From Planctomycetaceae bacterium (lineage in GTDB: Bacteria; Planctomycetota; UBA1135; GCA-002686595): DNA of 64,000 nucleotides. Both the position numbers and the translations under genes were made by a program. Below the pieces are notes generated by a model that did no database searches, was not told the origin of the DNA, and saw only the letters and a list, made by a program, of their open reading frames with translations. Within the stretch, counting starts at the first letter, position 1, and each line of letters starts with the position of its first letter. The stretch spans positions 166,117 to 230,116 of the forward strand of contig WGMC01000001.1 in NCBI GenBank assembly GCA_016125265.1, given 5' to 3'. Below, piece after piece: positions 9,427 to 18,215 of this stretch.

Positions 9427-9602
9427 CGAGTCGCGTTGGGTCGGGGGGGCAGTTGCTGCCCGCGGCCGAGGGCGGCGGGCTCGATGGGGCGGCACGGAGC
9501 GCCACGCGCGGCCATCCTGCCAGGGCGAGGGGGCCGCCGCCAGGGTTCAAGGGGCCCCGGGGCGCGCTTGTCCGGCCCGGGGGGCTGCGCCAGGATGTGC
9601 GC

Positions 9603-10943
9603 ATGGGACCCATCGCCCCGCGCCAACTCGGCCTCCTGTTCCTCGCCGCCCTGCCTCTGGCTTGCGCCCCTGCGCCCGCGCAGGACGAAGACCAGGCGGC
9701 GCTCGAAGACCAGCGTTTCCAGGACATCATGGCCGAGGTCGAGGACCTGCGCGGCCTCGAGTTCCTGCGCCCCGTCGACTTCAAGACCATCGACGCAAAA
9801 GGGGTCGACGACTACCTGAGCGGCGTGCTCGAGCGCACCGGCGGCAAGGCACGCCTCGATTTCTCCGGCGACGTCGCTCGGCACCTCGGGCTCGTGCCGG
9901 CGGACATGGACCTGGAACGCACCCTGCGCGGCATGTTGGGCCAGCAGATCGCGGGGCTCTACGACCCGCCGACGGAGCGCTTCTACCTGGCCCTCGGCCT
10001 GCACCCCGCCATCGAACGGGTGACGGTGGCCCACGAGTTGGTGCACGCACTCGACGACCAACACTTCGACCTCGGCGCAGCGATGGACTCGCGCCTTTCG
10101 AACTCGGATTGGCTCTGGGCGTACCAGGCCGCCGCCGAGGGCAGTGCGACGGCGGTGCACAACCGCTGGCTGGTGAACAACCTCGGGAAGATCGGAGCGG
10201 AGGGTTTGCGCGAAGTGCAGGCCCAGGGCTCGCGCGGACTCGAGGACGCGCCCGAGTTCCTCTGGAAACCGCTCCTTGGCACGTACCTGCTCGGCGCATC
10301 GTTCCTGGTGCACTCGGAGAGCCTGACGCGGGGCCAGACCGCCATGCCGAAACCGGGGGACGCGGACCGGGCCCTTCGGGAGCCGCCGCGCAGCTCGGAG
10401 CAGATCCTGCACCCGAAGAAGTACTGGGACGACGACCACGTGGACGAGCCGGTGCCCGTCACGTACCGCATCGCGCCGCTGCCCGATGGGTGGCGGGTGG
10501 CGGGCGAGGACGTGATGGGGGAGCTGGGGCTCGCGCGACTCACGGAGGAGGGCGACGGGCAGGGACGATTCGAGCCCACGGGGTTGCTCCAACTCCAGTT
10601 CACCAACCCCGCGGCCGCCGGTTGGGGCGGCGATCGTCACGTCCTCTTGGTGAAGGACGAGCGGCGTGGGCTCGTCGTGGACCTGGTGTTCGACACCGAG
10701 AAGGACCTCGAGGAGTGCCGCGCGGCGCTCGACAAGAAGGCCGCCCAGCGCGGGAACGCGTTGGCCGACGTGGCGGCACTGCGCGGTTTGGACTCGAGCG
10801 GCGAGATGTTCGACGTGATGGGGCCCTTGCACCTGCGCTGGACGCTCTACACGGGAATCGACGCCGTGCAGGCGAAGGAACTCGCAGCCAACGTTCAGGT
10901 CCACGTGGGAGCACGCACTGCAAAGATCCCCGCGGGCAACTAG
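9603..10943 (+). CDS. Exported HExxH (gluzincin-like) putative metallopeptidase
   Basis: A 446-residue protein with an N-terminal signal segment (LGLLFLAALPLACAPAPAQ). The cysteine at 21 could be a lipidation site, although the residue at -3 is proline. The sequence AHELVHALDDQHFD holds an HExxH zinc motif at residues 144-148, and the following helix has YQAAAEGSATAV, whose Glu could be the third zinc ligand. That spacing resembles gluzincins. The rest is mixed alpha/beta with no recognised domain. It converges with the DUF2723 gene, sharing four bases (CTAG). Protease activity is inferred from the motif alone. Confidence 0.65.
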   Translation: MGPIAPRQLGLLFLAALPLACAPAPAQDEDQAALEDQRFQDIMAEVEDLRGLEFLRPVDFKTIDAKGVDDYLSGVLERTGGKARLDFSGDVARHLGLVPADMDLERTLRGMLGQQIAGLYDPPTERFYLALGLHPAIERVTVAHELVHALDDQHFDLGAAMDSRLSNSDWLWAYQAAAEGSATAVHNRWLVNNLGKIGAEGLREVQAQGSRGLEDAPEFLWKPLLGTYLLGASFLVHSESLTRGQTAMPKPGDADRALREPPRSSEQILHPKKYWDDDHVDEPVPVTYRIAPLPDGWRVAGEDVMGELGLARLTEEGDGQGRFEPTGLLQLQFTNPAAAGWGGDRHVLLVKDERRGLVVDLVFDTEKDLEECRAALDKKAAQRGNALADVAALRGLDSSGEMFDVMGPLHLRWTLYTGIDAVQAKELAANVQVHVGARTAKIPAGN

Positions 10944-12799
10944 CGGCCCTGCAAACGGTCGCGGGCGGACTGGCGTTCCCACATCAGTTCCGCGAACACC
11001 GGCAACCACGGGCCCGACTCCGAGTACGTGGCGGCATCCGACGCGGAGGGCATCTCCAGCAATTCCTGGCCGCGCGCGCTGCGCGGCCCGCCGGGCACCC
11101 ACTCGAAGAAGAGGTTGCCGGGGATCAGTTCGCGCTCGCCGAGCACCGCCGGGCCGGGCAGGTCCGTGAAACACAGGGGCCGCGGACCGTCGAAGAGCGC
11201 CGTCAGGATCGGCGCGTGGGCTAGGCGCTGCGAACGGGGATCCGAAGGCGCCAGCGACGCGGCGAGTTGGGCCTCGTGGGCCGCCAGAATCGGCTGCAAA
11301 TACGGGTGCCGTCGCGCGAGCTGCGCGCGGTACCACGGCGCGCCCAACATGCCCCGGTCGATCAGCAGCACATCGGGGCGTGTCCCGTGCACCACCTGCT
11401 CGAACAAGAGCGGGAAGCCGAGGATGTCGCTCGCGCCGAGGCGGTGCACTACGAGCACGGCATCGGGCGGCAGCGCGCCGAGCAGTTCCTCTGCGTAGGG
11501 TTCGGCGCCGCGCGTCCCGGAGAGATCGCCCTGCTCGCGCAGTGTCTCGGGCCCGAAGGCGGGGACCAGCCAGAGACCAACCGTGGCGACCCACATCGCT
11601 CCTTTCACTGCCTTCTGCCCGCGGACGACGGGGCCGTCGCGGTCGCGGAAGTGGCGGAGGTGCGAACGGTCGCGCAAGTGCCGTTCCGTCCGCGCGAAGA
11701 CGAGCGCGCACGCCGCCGCCAATGGCAGGAACAGCGGCAACAGACTGCCGGCGAGCCGCGCCTGCGTCATCTCGTTCATCGGCCAGCGCACCGCCCAGAA
11801 GCCCAGCACCGAGGCCACCAGCGACGCGGCCGCGCACCAGGCGATGGGTTGCGTGAGGCCGCCGCGCGGCGTCCTCCACTGGGCCAAGGCGGCCAACACG
11901 AACACGAGTGGCAACTGCCCGACCCCCTGCTCCAGGAAGAACTGCAGTTGCGCCGCCACGTCGCGCTCGATCCCCGTCTCGTACTGTCGCCGCAACAGAT
12001 GGTCGAAGAGGTTCTGGCCGCCCGCAGCGTCGCCCCAGTTCACCGCCGGGTCCCGGCGTGCGGCGAGGGGCACGTAGAGGTAGAGGGCGAGCGGAGCGAG
12101 GAGCGCCGCGCCGAACCGCAGCGCGCTTCGGAAACTCTTGTCGTCGGTGCGCATCCACACGAGCGCAGCGAGTGTCGGCAGCAGAAAGAGGGTGTTCGGG
12201 TGGGCGGCGAGTCCGAATCCGAGCGCGAGCGCCACCGCCATCGGCCGCACACGCGGCGCGAGCGCGAACGCGAGCGCCGTCATTTGGCACGCGGCCGCCA
12301 GCGCGTACACCTCGATGGTGACGGCCTGGGCCGCGAAGGTCGCCGCGTTCGTCGGGAACAGGCCCGCCACGACTGCCACGGGCCAACTGGCGCCGTGGCT
12401 TCGCACGAGGCCCGCCAGTGCTCCGCACACCAACGCGGCGGCCAGCGCGCTGAATGCGGAGAGCGCCGCCACGGGCTCGACACCGAGGGCGCCCCACGCG
12501 GACAGCCACAAACCCCCGAGCATGGTCCAAAGGGGATACCCCGGCGGATGGGGCACGCCGAAGCAGGAGGCGGCCGACGCCAGGAGCCCCGCGTCCTCGA
12601 AGGGCAGCGCGCGCGCCGTCTTCGGCATGAGCAGACCGAGCGCGAGGATCGTCGTCCCCGCCGCGGCGCCGAGCACGGCCCACCGGCTCGGGCGCTCGTT
12701 CGACTGCAGGGCCGCTTCCAGGGTCGCCTGCCGAGCCTTCCGCTTCGCCCTCCGCTCGGCCCTTCGCTCGGCCCTCCGCTCTGCCCACCCGTGCGCCAC
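10940..12799 (-). CDS. DUF2723-type multi-spanning membrane protein (putative O-mannosyltransferase-like)
   Basis: About 619 residues with 10-12 hydrophobic helices. After helix 1 comes a loop with ED and then GVPHPPGYPLWTMLGG, the signature of DUF2723/TMEM260-like proteins, which are distant GT-C relatives. Related eukaryotic proteins O-mannosylate extracellular domains, and a lipid-linked sugar donor is likely here. The N-terminal 30 residues are a basic (A/S)ERR-type low-complexity stretch encoded by near-tandem DNA at about 12725-12785. The start is a GTG at 12799. A later start would remove this basic segment without touching the core, so the true N-terminus is uncertain. Confidence 0.75.
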   Translation of the reverse strand: MAHGWAERRAERRAERRAKRKARQATLEAALQSNERPSRWAVLGAAAGTTILALGLLMPKTARALPFEDAGLLASAASCFGVPHPPGYPLWTMLGGLWLSAWGALGVEPVAALSAFSALAAALVCGALAGLVRSHGASWPVAVVAGLFPTNAATFAAQAVTIEVYALAAACQMTALAFALAPRVRPMAVALALGFGLAAHPNTLFLLPTLAALVWMRTDDKSFRSALRFGAALLAPLALYLYVPLAARRDPAVNWGDAAGGQNLFDHLLRRQYETGIERDVAAQLQFFLEQGVGQLPLVFVLAALAQWRTPRGGLTQPIAWCAAASLVASVLGFWAVRWPMNEMTQARLAGSLLPLFLPLAAACALVFARTERHLRDRSHLRHFRDRDGPVVRGQKAVKGAMWVATVGLWLVPAFGPETLREQGDLSGTRGAEPYAEELLGALPPDAVLVVHRLGASDILGFPLLFEQVVHGTRPDVLLIDRGMLGAPWYRAQLARRHPYLQPILAAHEAQLAASLAPSDPRSQRLAHAPILTALFDGPRPLCFTDLPGPAVLGERELIPGNLFFEWVPGGPRSARGQELLEMPSASDAATYSESGPWLPVFAELMWERQSARDRLQGR

Positions 12800-12851
12800 G
12801 CGGCGCCAACGGTAGCGCCCGCATCGCAGGATGGGCGCGGGCGCTGTCGCG

Positions 12852-13643
12852 TCAGCCGAAGCTGCGTCCCACGCGCGCCCGCGGCACGCCGCCGCAGAGG
12901 CGCCCCTGGAACAGGAACACGCCGGAGATCCGCCAGCCGGGGCGCGGGCGCGCGGCGTCGTCCTGGTCGAGTTGCCAGCGGCTGACGAAGAGCGAAAGCG
13001 GTCGGCCGGGCGCGTCCACTTCGACCACGTCGAACTCGAGGCCCGTCAGCGGATTGGCCAGGTGCGTGACGGCGAGCATCGGCGCATCGATCTCGAGGCA
13101 GCCCGCCGGGTCGTCGCCGCCGCCGAGGTGCTGGATGCGCGCCGGCGCCGCCCGACCGGGTTCGTCCGCTCCCACGTCCGGCGACACCCGCGTCACGTCC
13201 AGCGCAAATCCCGCGGCGCTGATCGCAAGCACGTGTCCGGGCCGCGGCACCGAGGCGAGGCGCCGGCGGTCGCCCAGGTGGCAGGCGAACTCGTAGGAGC
13301 CGTCCCCCGCTCGCGCCGGCGGATGGCGGCCGTCGGGACCCGGGAGGGGCGGATTGGCGCGGCCCACGAGCAGCGCGTCGAGCGGCGAATGGGGCAGGGA
13401 TTCGAGCGCCGCCGTGGCCACCCGCATGCGGTAGGGCGAGCGGAACCAGGGCAGGAGCTGGGGCATCTCCACACCCAACCCGTGGTCGAGGCGCAGCTCC
13501 AGACCGCCACCCAGATCGAGGCGCCGGTCGCGGCCCTCGCGGTCCCGCCAGGGCGTCGGCTCTCCGCGTTCGGCCACGAACTCCATCAGGAGGTCGTGGT
13601 CGAAGTCGGGCGGGAAACCGACACATTCGAGCAGGAAGTCCAT
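12852..13643 (-). CDS. Hypothetical cytoplasmic protein
   Basis: Unrecognised 263-residue protein starting MDFLLECVGFPPDFD. It has no signal peptide or membrane helix. It is Pro/Arg/Asp-rich with alternating strand-like segments (LELRLDHGLGVEMPQLL, EFDVVEVDAPG), suggesting a beta-rich fold. The end is a Gly/Arg-rich stretch. It lies 52 bases upstream of the DUF2723 gene on the same strand and may be co-transcribed. No catalytic motif is obvious. The clean ATG, sustained frame and codon pattern support coding. Confidence 0.6.
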   Translation of the reverse strand: MDFLLECVGFPPDFDHDLLMEFVAERGEPTPWRDREGRDRRLDLGGGLELRLDHGLGVEMPQLLPWFRSPYRMRVATAALESLPHSPLDALLVGRANPPLPGPDGRHPPARAGDGSYEFACHLGDRRRLASVPRPGHVLAISAAGFALDVTRVSPDVGADEPGRAAPARIQHLGGGDDPAGCLEIDAPMLAVTHLANPLTGLEFDVVEVDAPGRPLSLFVSRWQLDQDDAARPRPGWRISGVFLFQGRLCGGVPRARVGRSFG

Positions 13644-14005
13644 GGGGGGGGCGGGCGGGTCGGCGGGGAGGGGCGGGGCTTCCGCCGCGGCGCTCTCGTT
13701 CTAGGTCGTCCTTTCTAGGTCGTCCTTTCTAGCTCGTCCCGGGCGGTTGGCGACAGGGTTTGCGCCGGGCCCTGGCCTCCGACGGGGGCCGGGGCGTCAC
13801 GCGCGCTACCGGGGAGGGCAGACGGCGGAAAAGATGGGGGGGACGGGACCGTACGGTGCACCGAGCCACCGGAACCCTTGACGACTCCCCCCTCGGGTGC
13901 CGCCCGGAGTTCCGGCAGCGGTGAGGTGCACCACCGCCCCCCCAACCCTCAAAAACGCCATTTGCAGTCCGCCTCTGCCAGAATTTACCCCGGACGGTTC
14001 TAACT
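13644..14005. other. Intergenic region with a short tandem repeat
   Basis: 362 bases without a gene, between two leftward genes. Apart from the 14-base tandem repeat listed separately, it contains C-rich tracts (13931-13942) and an AT-richer patch at 13980-14035 that may hold the promoter for the hypothetical gene at 13643 or termination signals for the aldehyde dehydrogenase. No tRNA or sRNA fold was convincing. Confidence 0.4.
13701..13740. repeat. 14-base tandem repeat, about 2.8 copies
   Basis: Two exact copies of CTAGGTCGTCCTTT (13701-13714 and 13715-13728) are followed by a diverged partial copy (13729-13740). It lies just upstream of the hypothetical gene that starts at 13643. The sequence shows only the repeat; a regulatory role is speculative. 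Confidence 0.85.
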
Positions 14006-15517
14006 CTAGGTACCGGCTATGGTTGCATCCGGGGTCTCGTTCCTGGGCGGTCGTGGCGCCGGTGCCCAACCGGCCCAACCGGCCGAACCGCCCGGTCGCC
14101 GCAGCAGCAGCGTCCGCGGCTCCGTGTATTCGTGGATCGCGTAGCGCGGTCCCTCGCGCCCCAGGCCGGAGCGTTTGGCACCCCCGTACGGCATGGCGTC
14201 GGGTCGGACGGTCGGCACGTCCCCGACCACGACCGCGCCGACCTCGAGGCGCTCGAAGGCCAGGAGCGCCCGCTCCAAGTTCGACGTGAAGACCCCCGCC
14301 TGCAGCCCGAAGCGGCTCGCGTCCACCTTCTCGAGCGCCTCCTCGAACTCGTCGAACGCCTCGAGAAGCACCACGGGGCCGAACACCTCGCGGCAGGAAA
14401 GCGGCACGTCGTCGGGCACACCCTCCAGCACCGCGGGATCGACGAACGGACCGCGCCGGCCGCCGCCGCAAAGCAGCGAGGCGCCGCGTTCGACGGCCTC
14501 CTTGATCCAGGTCTCGACACGTCGCGCCTCGCCCTCGTCGATGAGGGGGCCCACGTCCGTGCGCTCGTCGAGGGGATCGCCGACGACGAGGCCCTTGGCC
14601 AGCGCCACCAGGCGCTCGCGCAGCTCGCCGTAGACGTCCCGGTGGGCGTAGATCCGCTGCACGCTGATGCAGCTTTGGCCCGCCTGCCCGAAGCCGCCCT
14701 TGGCGATGCGTTCGGCCGCGTGCGCGAGGTCGGCGTCGCGGTCCACGATGCAGCCCGCGTTGCCGCCGAGCTCCAGCGAAATCCGCTTGGAACCCGCGCG
14801 TCCGCGCAGATCCCAACCGACGTCCGGCGAACCCGTGAACGACAGGAGCGCCACGCGCTCGTCCTCGACCAGAGGCACGGCCTCGCGATGGCCCGTCGGC
14901 AGCACGCTGAAGACGCCGGGGGGCAGGTCGGTGTGGCTGAGCAGTTCGCCGACGAGCAGCGCCGAGATCGGCGTGCTGCTGGCGGGTTTGAGCACAAAAC
15001 AACAGCCCGCGGCCAGTGCCGGCGCGACCTTGTGCAGCACGAGGTTGAGCGGGAAGTTGAAGGGTGTGATGAAGGCGCACAGGCCGATGGGGAAACGGCG
15101 TGTGATGGCGGTCCACGGTCCGGAACCGGGGGCCTGGTCCAGGTTCAGGAACTCGCCGTTCTGGCCGGTCGCTTCGTTGGCCGAGATTGCGAGTGTGTCG
15201 AGCGCCCGCTCCACTTCGGTGCGCGCGTCGCGGATCGGTTTGCCCGCCTCGAGGGCCAGCGTGCGCGCGAACTCCTCGCGGCGGCTGTCGAGCGCCCCGT
15301 GCAGCTCGCGCAGCACCCCGGCCCGGCGCCACGCGGGCCACTTGGCAAACGCCGCCTTCGCCTCGGTGCCCTTGGCCAAGGCCGCGGCCACGGACTCGCG
15401 GTTGGCGCGGGCCACCCGCGCGAGGGGCGAACCGTCGGTCTTGGAGTGCACGACCAGGTCGGTGTTCGCGGGCACGGCCTCGCCGGCGAGGTAGAAGGGG
15501 TAGCGTTCGCGCAACAT
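14006..15517 (-). CDS. NAD(P)-dependent aldehyde dehydrogenase family protein
   Basis: A 503-residue ALDH-superfamily enzyme. Visible motifs are ITPFNFPLNLVLHKVAPAL (oxyanion and cofactor region, with the Asn of PFNFP), KPASSTP (NAD binding), FTGSPDVG, ELGGNAG (general-base Glu), GQAGQSCISVQRIY (catalytic Cys) and EVFGPVV. It oxidises an aldehyde to an acid. The substrate cannot be read from sequence, but the pattern is nearest glyceraldehyde-3-phosphate or lactaldehyde-type ALDHs. ATG 15517 is chosen because upstream codons are non-coding in character. A 25-residue Pro/Trp-rich tail follows the core. It is divergent from the selenoprotein gene, sharing the 192-base gap. Confidence 0.9.
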   Translation of the reverse strand: MLRERYPFYLAGEAVPANTDLVVHSKTDGSPLARVARANRESVAAALAKGTEAKAAFAKWPAWRRAGVLRELHGALDSRREEFARTLALEAGKPIRDARTEVERALDTLAISANEATGQNGEFLNLDQAPGSGPWTAITRRFPIGLCAFITPFNFPLNLVLHKVAPALAAGCCFVLKPASSTPISALLVGELLSHTDLPPGVFSVLPTGHREAVPLVEDERVALLSFTGSPDVGWDLRGRAGSKRISLELGGNAGCIVDRDADLAHAAERIAKGGFGQAGQSCISVQRIYAHRDVYGELRERLVALAKGLVVGDPLDERTDVGPLIDEGEARRVETWIKEAVERGASLLCGGGRRGPFVDPAVLEGVPDDVPLSCREVFGPVVLLEAFDEFEEALEKVDASRFGLQAGVFTSNLERALLAFERLEVGAVVVGDVPTVRPDAMPYGGAKRSGLGREGPRYAIHEYTEPRTLLLRRPGGSAGWAGWAPAPRPPRNETPDATIAGT

Positions 15518-15696
15518 GGGCAGGGGGGGTGGGGACGTGGAAGCCTCGCGGACTCCCTTTCCTACGCCACGGGGCGCTTCGGAGGAACGCCGGGCGCCCA
15601 AATCCGCCGTCCTCCTCTAGGCTCTTCTGCGTAGGACCACGGGCCGATGGCCCGGACACCGCGGCCCTCGGCCCCGGCCGCGGCCCCACCAACTTC

Positions 15697-15703
15697 AGGA
15701 GGA
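15697..15703 (+). promoter_or_regulatory. Strong Shine-Dalgarno site of the TlpA-like selenoprotein gene
   Basis: AGGAGGA lies six bases before the ATG at 15710 and fixes that start. It is one of the few near-perfect ribosome-binding sites in the window. Confidence 0.85.
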
Positions 15704-15709
15704 CTCCAC

Positions 15710-16705
15710 ATGTTTGCCCTTCGTCGGACGCTGCGCGCGTCTGCCCTTGCACTGGGATTTGCCGCCGTTTCGGCGCTGCCCAATGCCAACGCCCAGGCCG
15801 TCGGCAATCCGTTGCCGGCGGCCGAGCTGGTGGACTTCGCCCAGACGGGCGCCAAGTCCCTCGGCGACTACTCCGGGCGGCTCGTGCTGCTCGAGTTCTT
15901 CGCCTACTGGTGAGCCCCCTGCGCGAGCTCTGTCCCGCACCTCGTCGAACTGGAAAGCCAGTACGGGAGCAAGGGACTGAGTGTCATCGGCGTGACCGGT
16001 GAACCCCAGGGAGTGACGGAAAAATGGGTGGCCCAACACGGGGCCACGTACGCGTACGCCTTCGATCGGGGCAACAAGTTGCTCGACGCCGTGGGCGCCA
16101 CGGGGTTGCCCCACGCGGTGCTCGTCGATGGATTCGGTGCCGTCGTGTGGGAGGGCAGCCCCTTCGAACTCGACGACAGCGAGATCGAGAAGCACCTCGG
16201 GACTGCGTTCCCGAAGCCGCTTTGGGAGTGGCCCTCCTCCGCCGACAAGGTGAAGAAGGCCTACCTGGCGGGGGCGCTCGGCAAGGCGCTCAAGGAGGCG
16301 CGGGATCTCGAAGAAGGAGACTTCCGCAACTCGGCGGTCGGAGCCCTCGAAACGATGATCCGCTCGCGGGTCGAACAGTTCGCAGCGAAGTTCGAACGCG
16401 GGGACCTGATGGGCATGCAGGAAACCCAGGCGGTCCTGGTGACCTCCGTCGAAGGTTTGCCCGATGCGGAGCGGGTTGCGGAACTCGTCAAGAAGGCCGA
16501 GGAGCATCCCGATCGCAAGCGCATCCTGGCCGGCCAAAAGGCCGTGCGCGACATCAAAGGCGGGAAGTTGCGCTCCAAGAACGATTTCCGCAAAGCGATC
16601 GAGAAGGCCGAGGACATCGAGAAGGAGTACGCCGGCACCTACGCCGCGACCGAAGCCGGTGAACTGCGGCGATCGCTCGTGGCGCGACTGAACGGGCGCG
16701 ACTGA
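15710..16705 (+). CDS. Putative selenoprotein: exported TlpA/thioredoxin-like protein with UxxC active site
   Basis: 331 residues if the in-frame TGA at 15911 is read as selenocysteine (residue 68). Residues 1-29 are a signal peptide (cleavage near ANAQA). Residues about 30-160 are a TlpA/AhpC-like thioredoxin fold: LLEFFAYW, then TGA, then APCASSVPHLVELESQYG, with the cis-Pro loop GLPHAVLVDGFG. TGA replaces exactly the N-terminal Cys of WCxxC, and the same frame stays open for 264 codons afterwards with unchanged codon use. Residues about 170-331 are a charged helical extension not seen in ordinary TlpA proteins. It probably acts as a periplasmic thiol/selenol oxidoreductase. The alternative is a TGC-to-TGA mutation or sequence error. 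Confidence 0.8.
15911..15913 (+). other. In-frame TGA proposed to encode selenocysteine
   Basis: The codon sits between TGG (Trp67) and GCC-CCC-TGC (Ala-Pro-Cys71), giving W-U-A-P-C. The frame continues without another stop to 16703-16705. The position at the catalytic redox residue is the classic signature of a Cys/Sec homologous pair. Confidence 0.75.
15920..15947 (+). promoter_or_regulatory. Candidate bacterial SECIS hairpin just after the TGA
   Basis: Two mutually exclusive stems can be drawn. One pairs TGCG-C-GA (15920-15926) with TC-C-CGCA (15933-15939) and has the six-base loop GCTCTG. The other pairs 15922-15927 with 15941-15947, with one bulge, and has a 13-base loop containing GT. 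Both begin within about 6-8 bases of TGA, as bacterial SECIS elements do, but the loop of the first is slightly closer than in known examples. It was judged by eye only. Confidence 0.4.
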
Positions 16706-16744
16706 ATCGGCGCGACTGAGACCGACACGATCGTCTCGGACGTT

Positions 16745-16783
16745 GCGGCGAAGTCCGCGGGCAGGTCCCGCGGGCTTCGCCGC
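16745..16783. terminator. Bidirectional hairpin terminator between convergent genes
   Basis: Arms 16745-16761 and 16767-16783 pair over 16 of 17 positions around the loop CAGGT, with a single T/G mispair. It is placed 40 bases after the selenoprotein stop and 40 bases before the stop of the converging FG-GAP gene. There is no long T-tract, but the stem strength and position argue for termination. Confidence 0.7.
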
Positions 16784-16822
16784 TTCGCTAGCAGCGGTCC
16801 CTCTTGACGCTCGGCGAAGGCC

Positions 16823-18160
16823 CTACCGCTCGGCGAAGGGCAGTACCCGCGCCCAGCCCTTGCGCCGTTTGTCCGACGGCGGCAGGGTCTCCTCGCGGTG
16901 CGGCGCGCCGACCAAGAGGTCCACGCCGTCCGGAGTCCGGAGCGCGGCCAACGCAAAACCGTGGCGCTCCTCGGTCATCAGCGCGCAGCGGCTCGAGATC
17001 AACTCGCGTGTCGCCAGGCCGTAGATCCACACGGCGCCCGGCCGGTGACGCGAGGGCTCCAAGGGATTTTCCGCGTAGGGCACACCGACGGCCAGGTCCG
17101 GGCGGCCGTCCGCGTCCGCGTCGAAGCCCACCAGCGCGTGCCCGAAGTTGTGCCCGGCGCGCGTTCCGCGCAGTTCGCCGAGCACGGCGCCATCGCGCGT
17201 CGAGAGCAGCATGACCCGCCCCACGTCGGGCAGATCGTCGAGCGCGGCCCGCGGCGCCGCGGCCGCCAGGTCGACGAAACCGTCGCCGTCCAGGTCGCCG
17301 ACGGTGGTCAGCGCGGTTCCCAGCCCCTCGCCGCCGACGAGCCCCAACACGGTGCGCAGCGTGCGGGCACTGCCGCCGCTCCGCAGCACGATCGCGCCCG
17401 CACCCGGTCCGCGTGCGTCCCGCCCGGGCGCCCCGACAGCCACGTCGTCGACGCCGTCCCGGTCCACGTCGCCGATGCCCGCGATCGCCCATCCGAAGAG
17501 TTCGCGGCGGGTCCCGCCGCCCAAGCGCCGCACGGAGTGCCCCGTGCCGGCGGCGAAGACGTAGACAGCCCCGCGGTCGTCGTCTTCGCCGGGAGCTCCG
17601 ACCGCCAGATCCGCCCTGCCGTCGCCGTTGAGATCGCCGATCCGCGCCGCGGCCGAGCCGAACTCGCCGAGGTCGTAAGGGCCATCCAACCGGAGGAACT
17701 CGGCTCCGGAGCGTCCGTCGAAGATTCGCACGCATCCCTTCGGGGTTCCGTCGACCAGGGCGCGGCGCGCGCCGACGACCAGATCCAAGTGGCCGTCGGC
17801 ATTCCAGTCGATCGCGGCGAGCGCGCCGCCGAACTCGTCCTTCGGGTCCGCGCCGCGCACGCGCCACAGCTCGCGGCCGGTGCGCCCGGAGTGCGCCACG
17901 GCGTGCCCTGGCTCGGCCATCTCGATCGCGGGGGCGCCGACGGCGAAGTCGTCGAAACCATCGCCGTCCAGGTCGCCGAGGTTGACCACCGCATGGCCGT
18001 ACCCGTCCGCGGGTTCGGAGGGCGCGACGGCGAGGCGGGTGCCCTTCGGGTTGCCCTTGGGCACGGGGAGGGGCCGGGGCGAGCTCTGAGCGGCGGCTAG
18101 GGCGGGAAGCGCGAGGAAAAGGGCCAGGGCCGCGCCGATGGGCAGGGGGGGGAGCGCCAT
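16823..18160 (-). CDS. Exported FG-GAP (integrin-alpha-like) repeat protein
   Basis: A 445-residue protein with a signal peptide (IGAALALFLALPALAAAQS) and then about seven FG-GAP repeats. Each carries a DxDGDGxxD calcium loop, for example NLGDLDGDGFDDFAVGAP, DWNADGHLDLVVGA, DLNGDGRADLAVGAP and DVDRDGVDDVAVGAP. This predicts a seven-bladed propeller stabilised by Ca2+, located in the periplasm or on the cell surface. No enzymatic motif is seen. ATG 18160 is chosen because it sits directly before the signal peptide; the upstream frame is non-coding. Such proteins are abundant in planctomycetes. The binding partner is unknown. Confidence 0.88.
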   Translation of the reverse strand: MALPPLPIGAALALFLALPALAAAQSSPRPLPVPKGNPKGTRLAVAPSEPADGYGHAVVNLGDLDGDGFDDFAVGAPAIEMAEPGHAVAHSGRTGRELWRVRGADPKDEFGGALAAIDWNADGHLDLVVGARRALVDGTPKGCVRIFDGRSGAEFLRLDGPYDLGEFGSAAARIGDLNGDGRADLAVGAPGEDDDRGAVYVFAAGTGHSVRRLGGGTRRELFGWAIAGIGDVDRDGVDDVAVGAPGRDARGPGAGAIVLRSGGSARTLRTVLGLVGGEGLGTALTTVGDLDGDGFVDLAAAAPRAALDDLPDVGRVMLLSTRDGAVLGELRGTRAGHNFGHALVGFDADADGRPDLAVGVPYAENPLEPSRHRPGAVWIYGLATRELISSRCALMTEERHGFALAALRTPDGVDLLVGAPHREETLPPSDKRRKGWARVLPFAER

Positions 18161-18215
18161 GTCGACCCACTCTAGCCCGGATGATCCACCACGTTTCCGA
18201 TCGGACGGCCCAACC

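Noticed and set aside
12725..12790. Tandem-looking DNA encoding the AERR-type N-terminus as a mobile or CRISPR-like repeat
   Set aside because: Units are short, irregular and inside a coding region; there are no spacers.
13940..14005. tRNA-Cys-like anticodon arm (minus-strand GGCGGACTGCAAATGG)
   Set aside because: The stem does not pair well, and no acceptor, D or T arm can be built around it.
15914..16705. A separate gene starting after the TGA, for example at GTG 15992, with the first part a truncated pseudogene
   Set aside because: The downstream start has no ribosome-binding site and would begin inside the thioredoxin fold after its active site. The upstream part has a signal peptide and strong ribosome-binding site. 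One continuous Sec-containing gene explains both.
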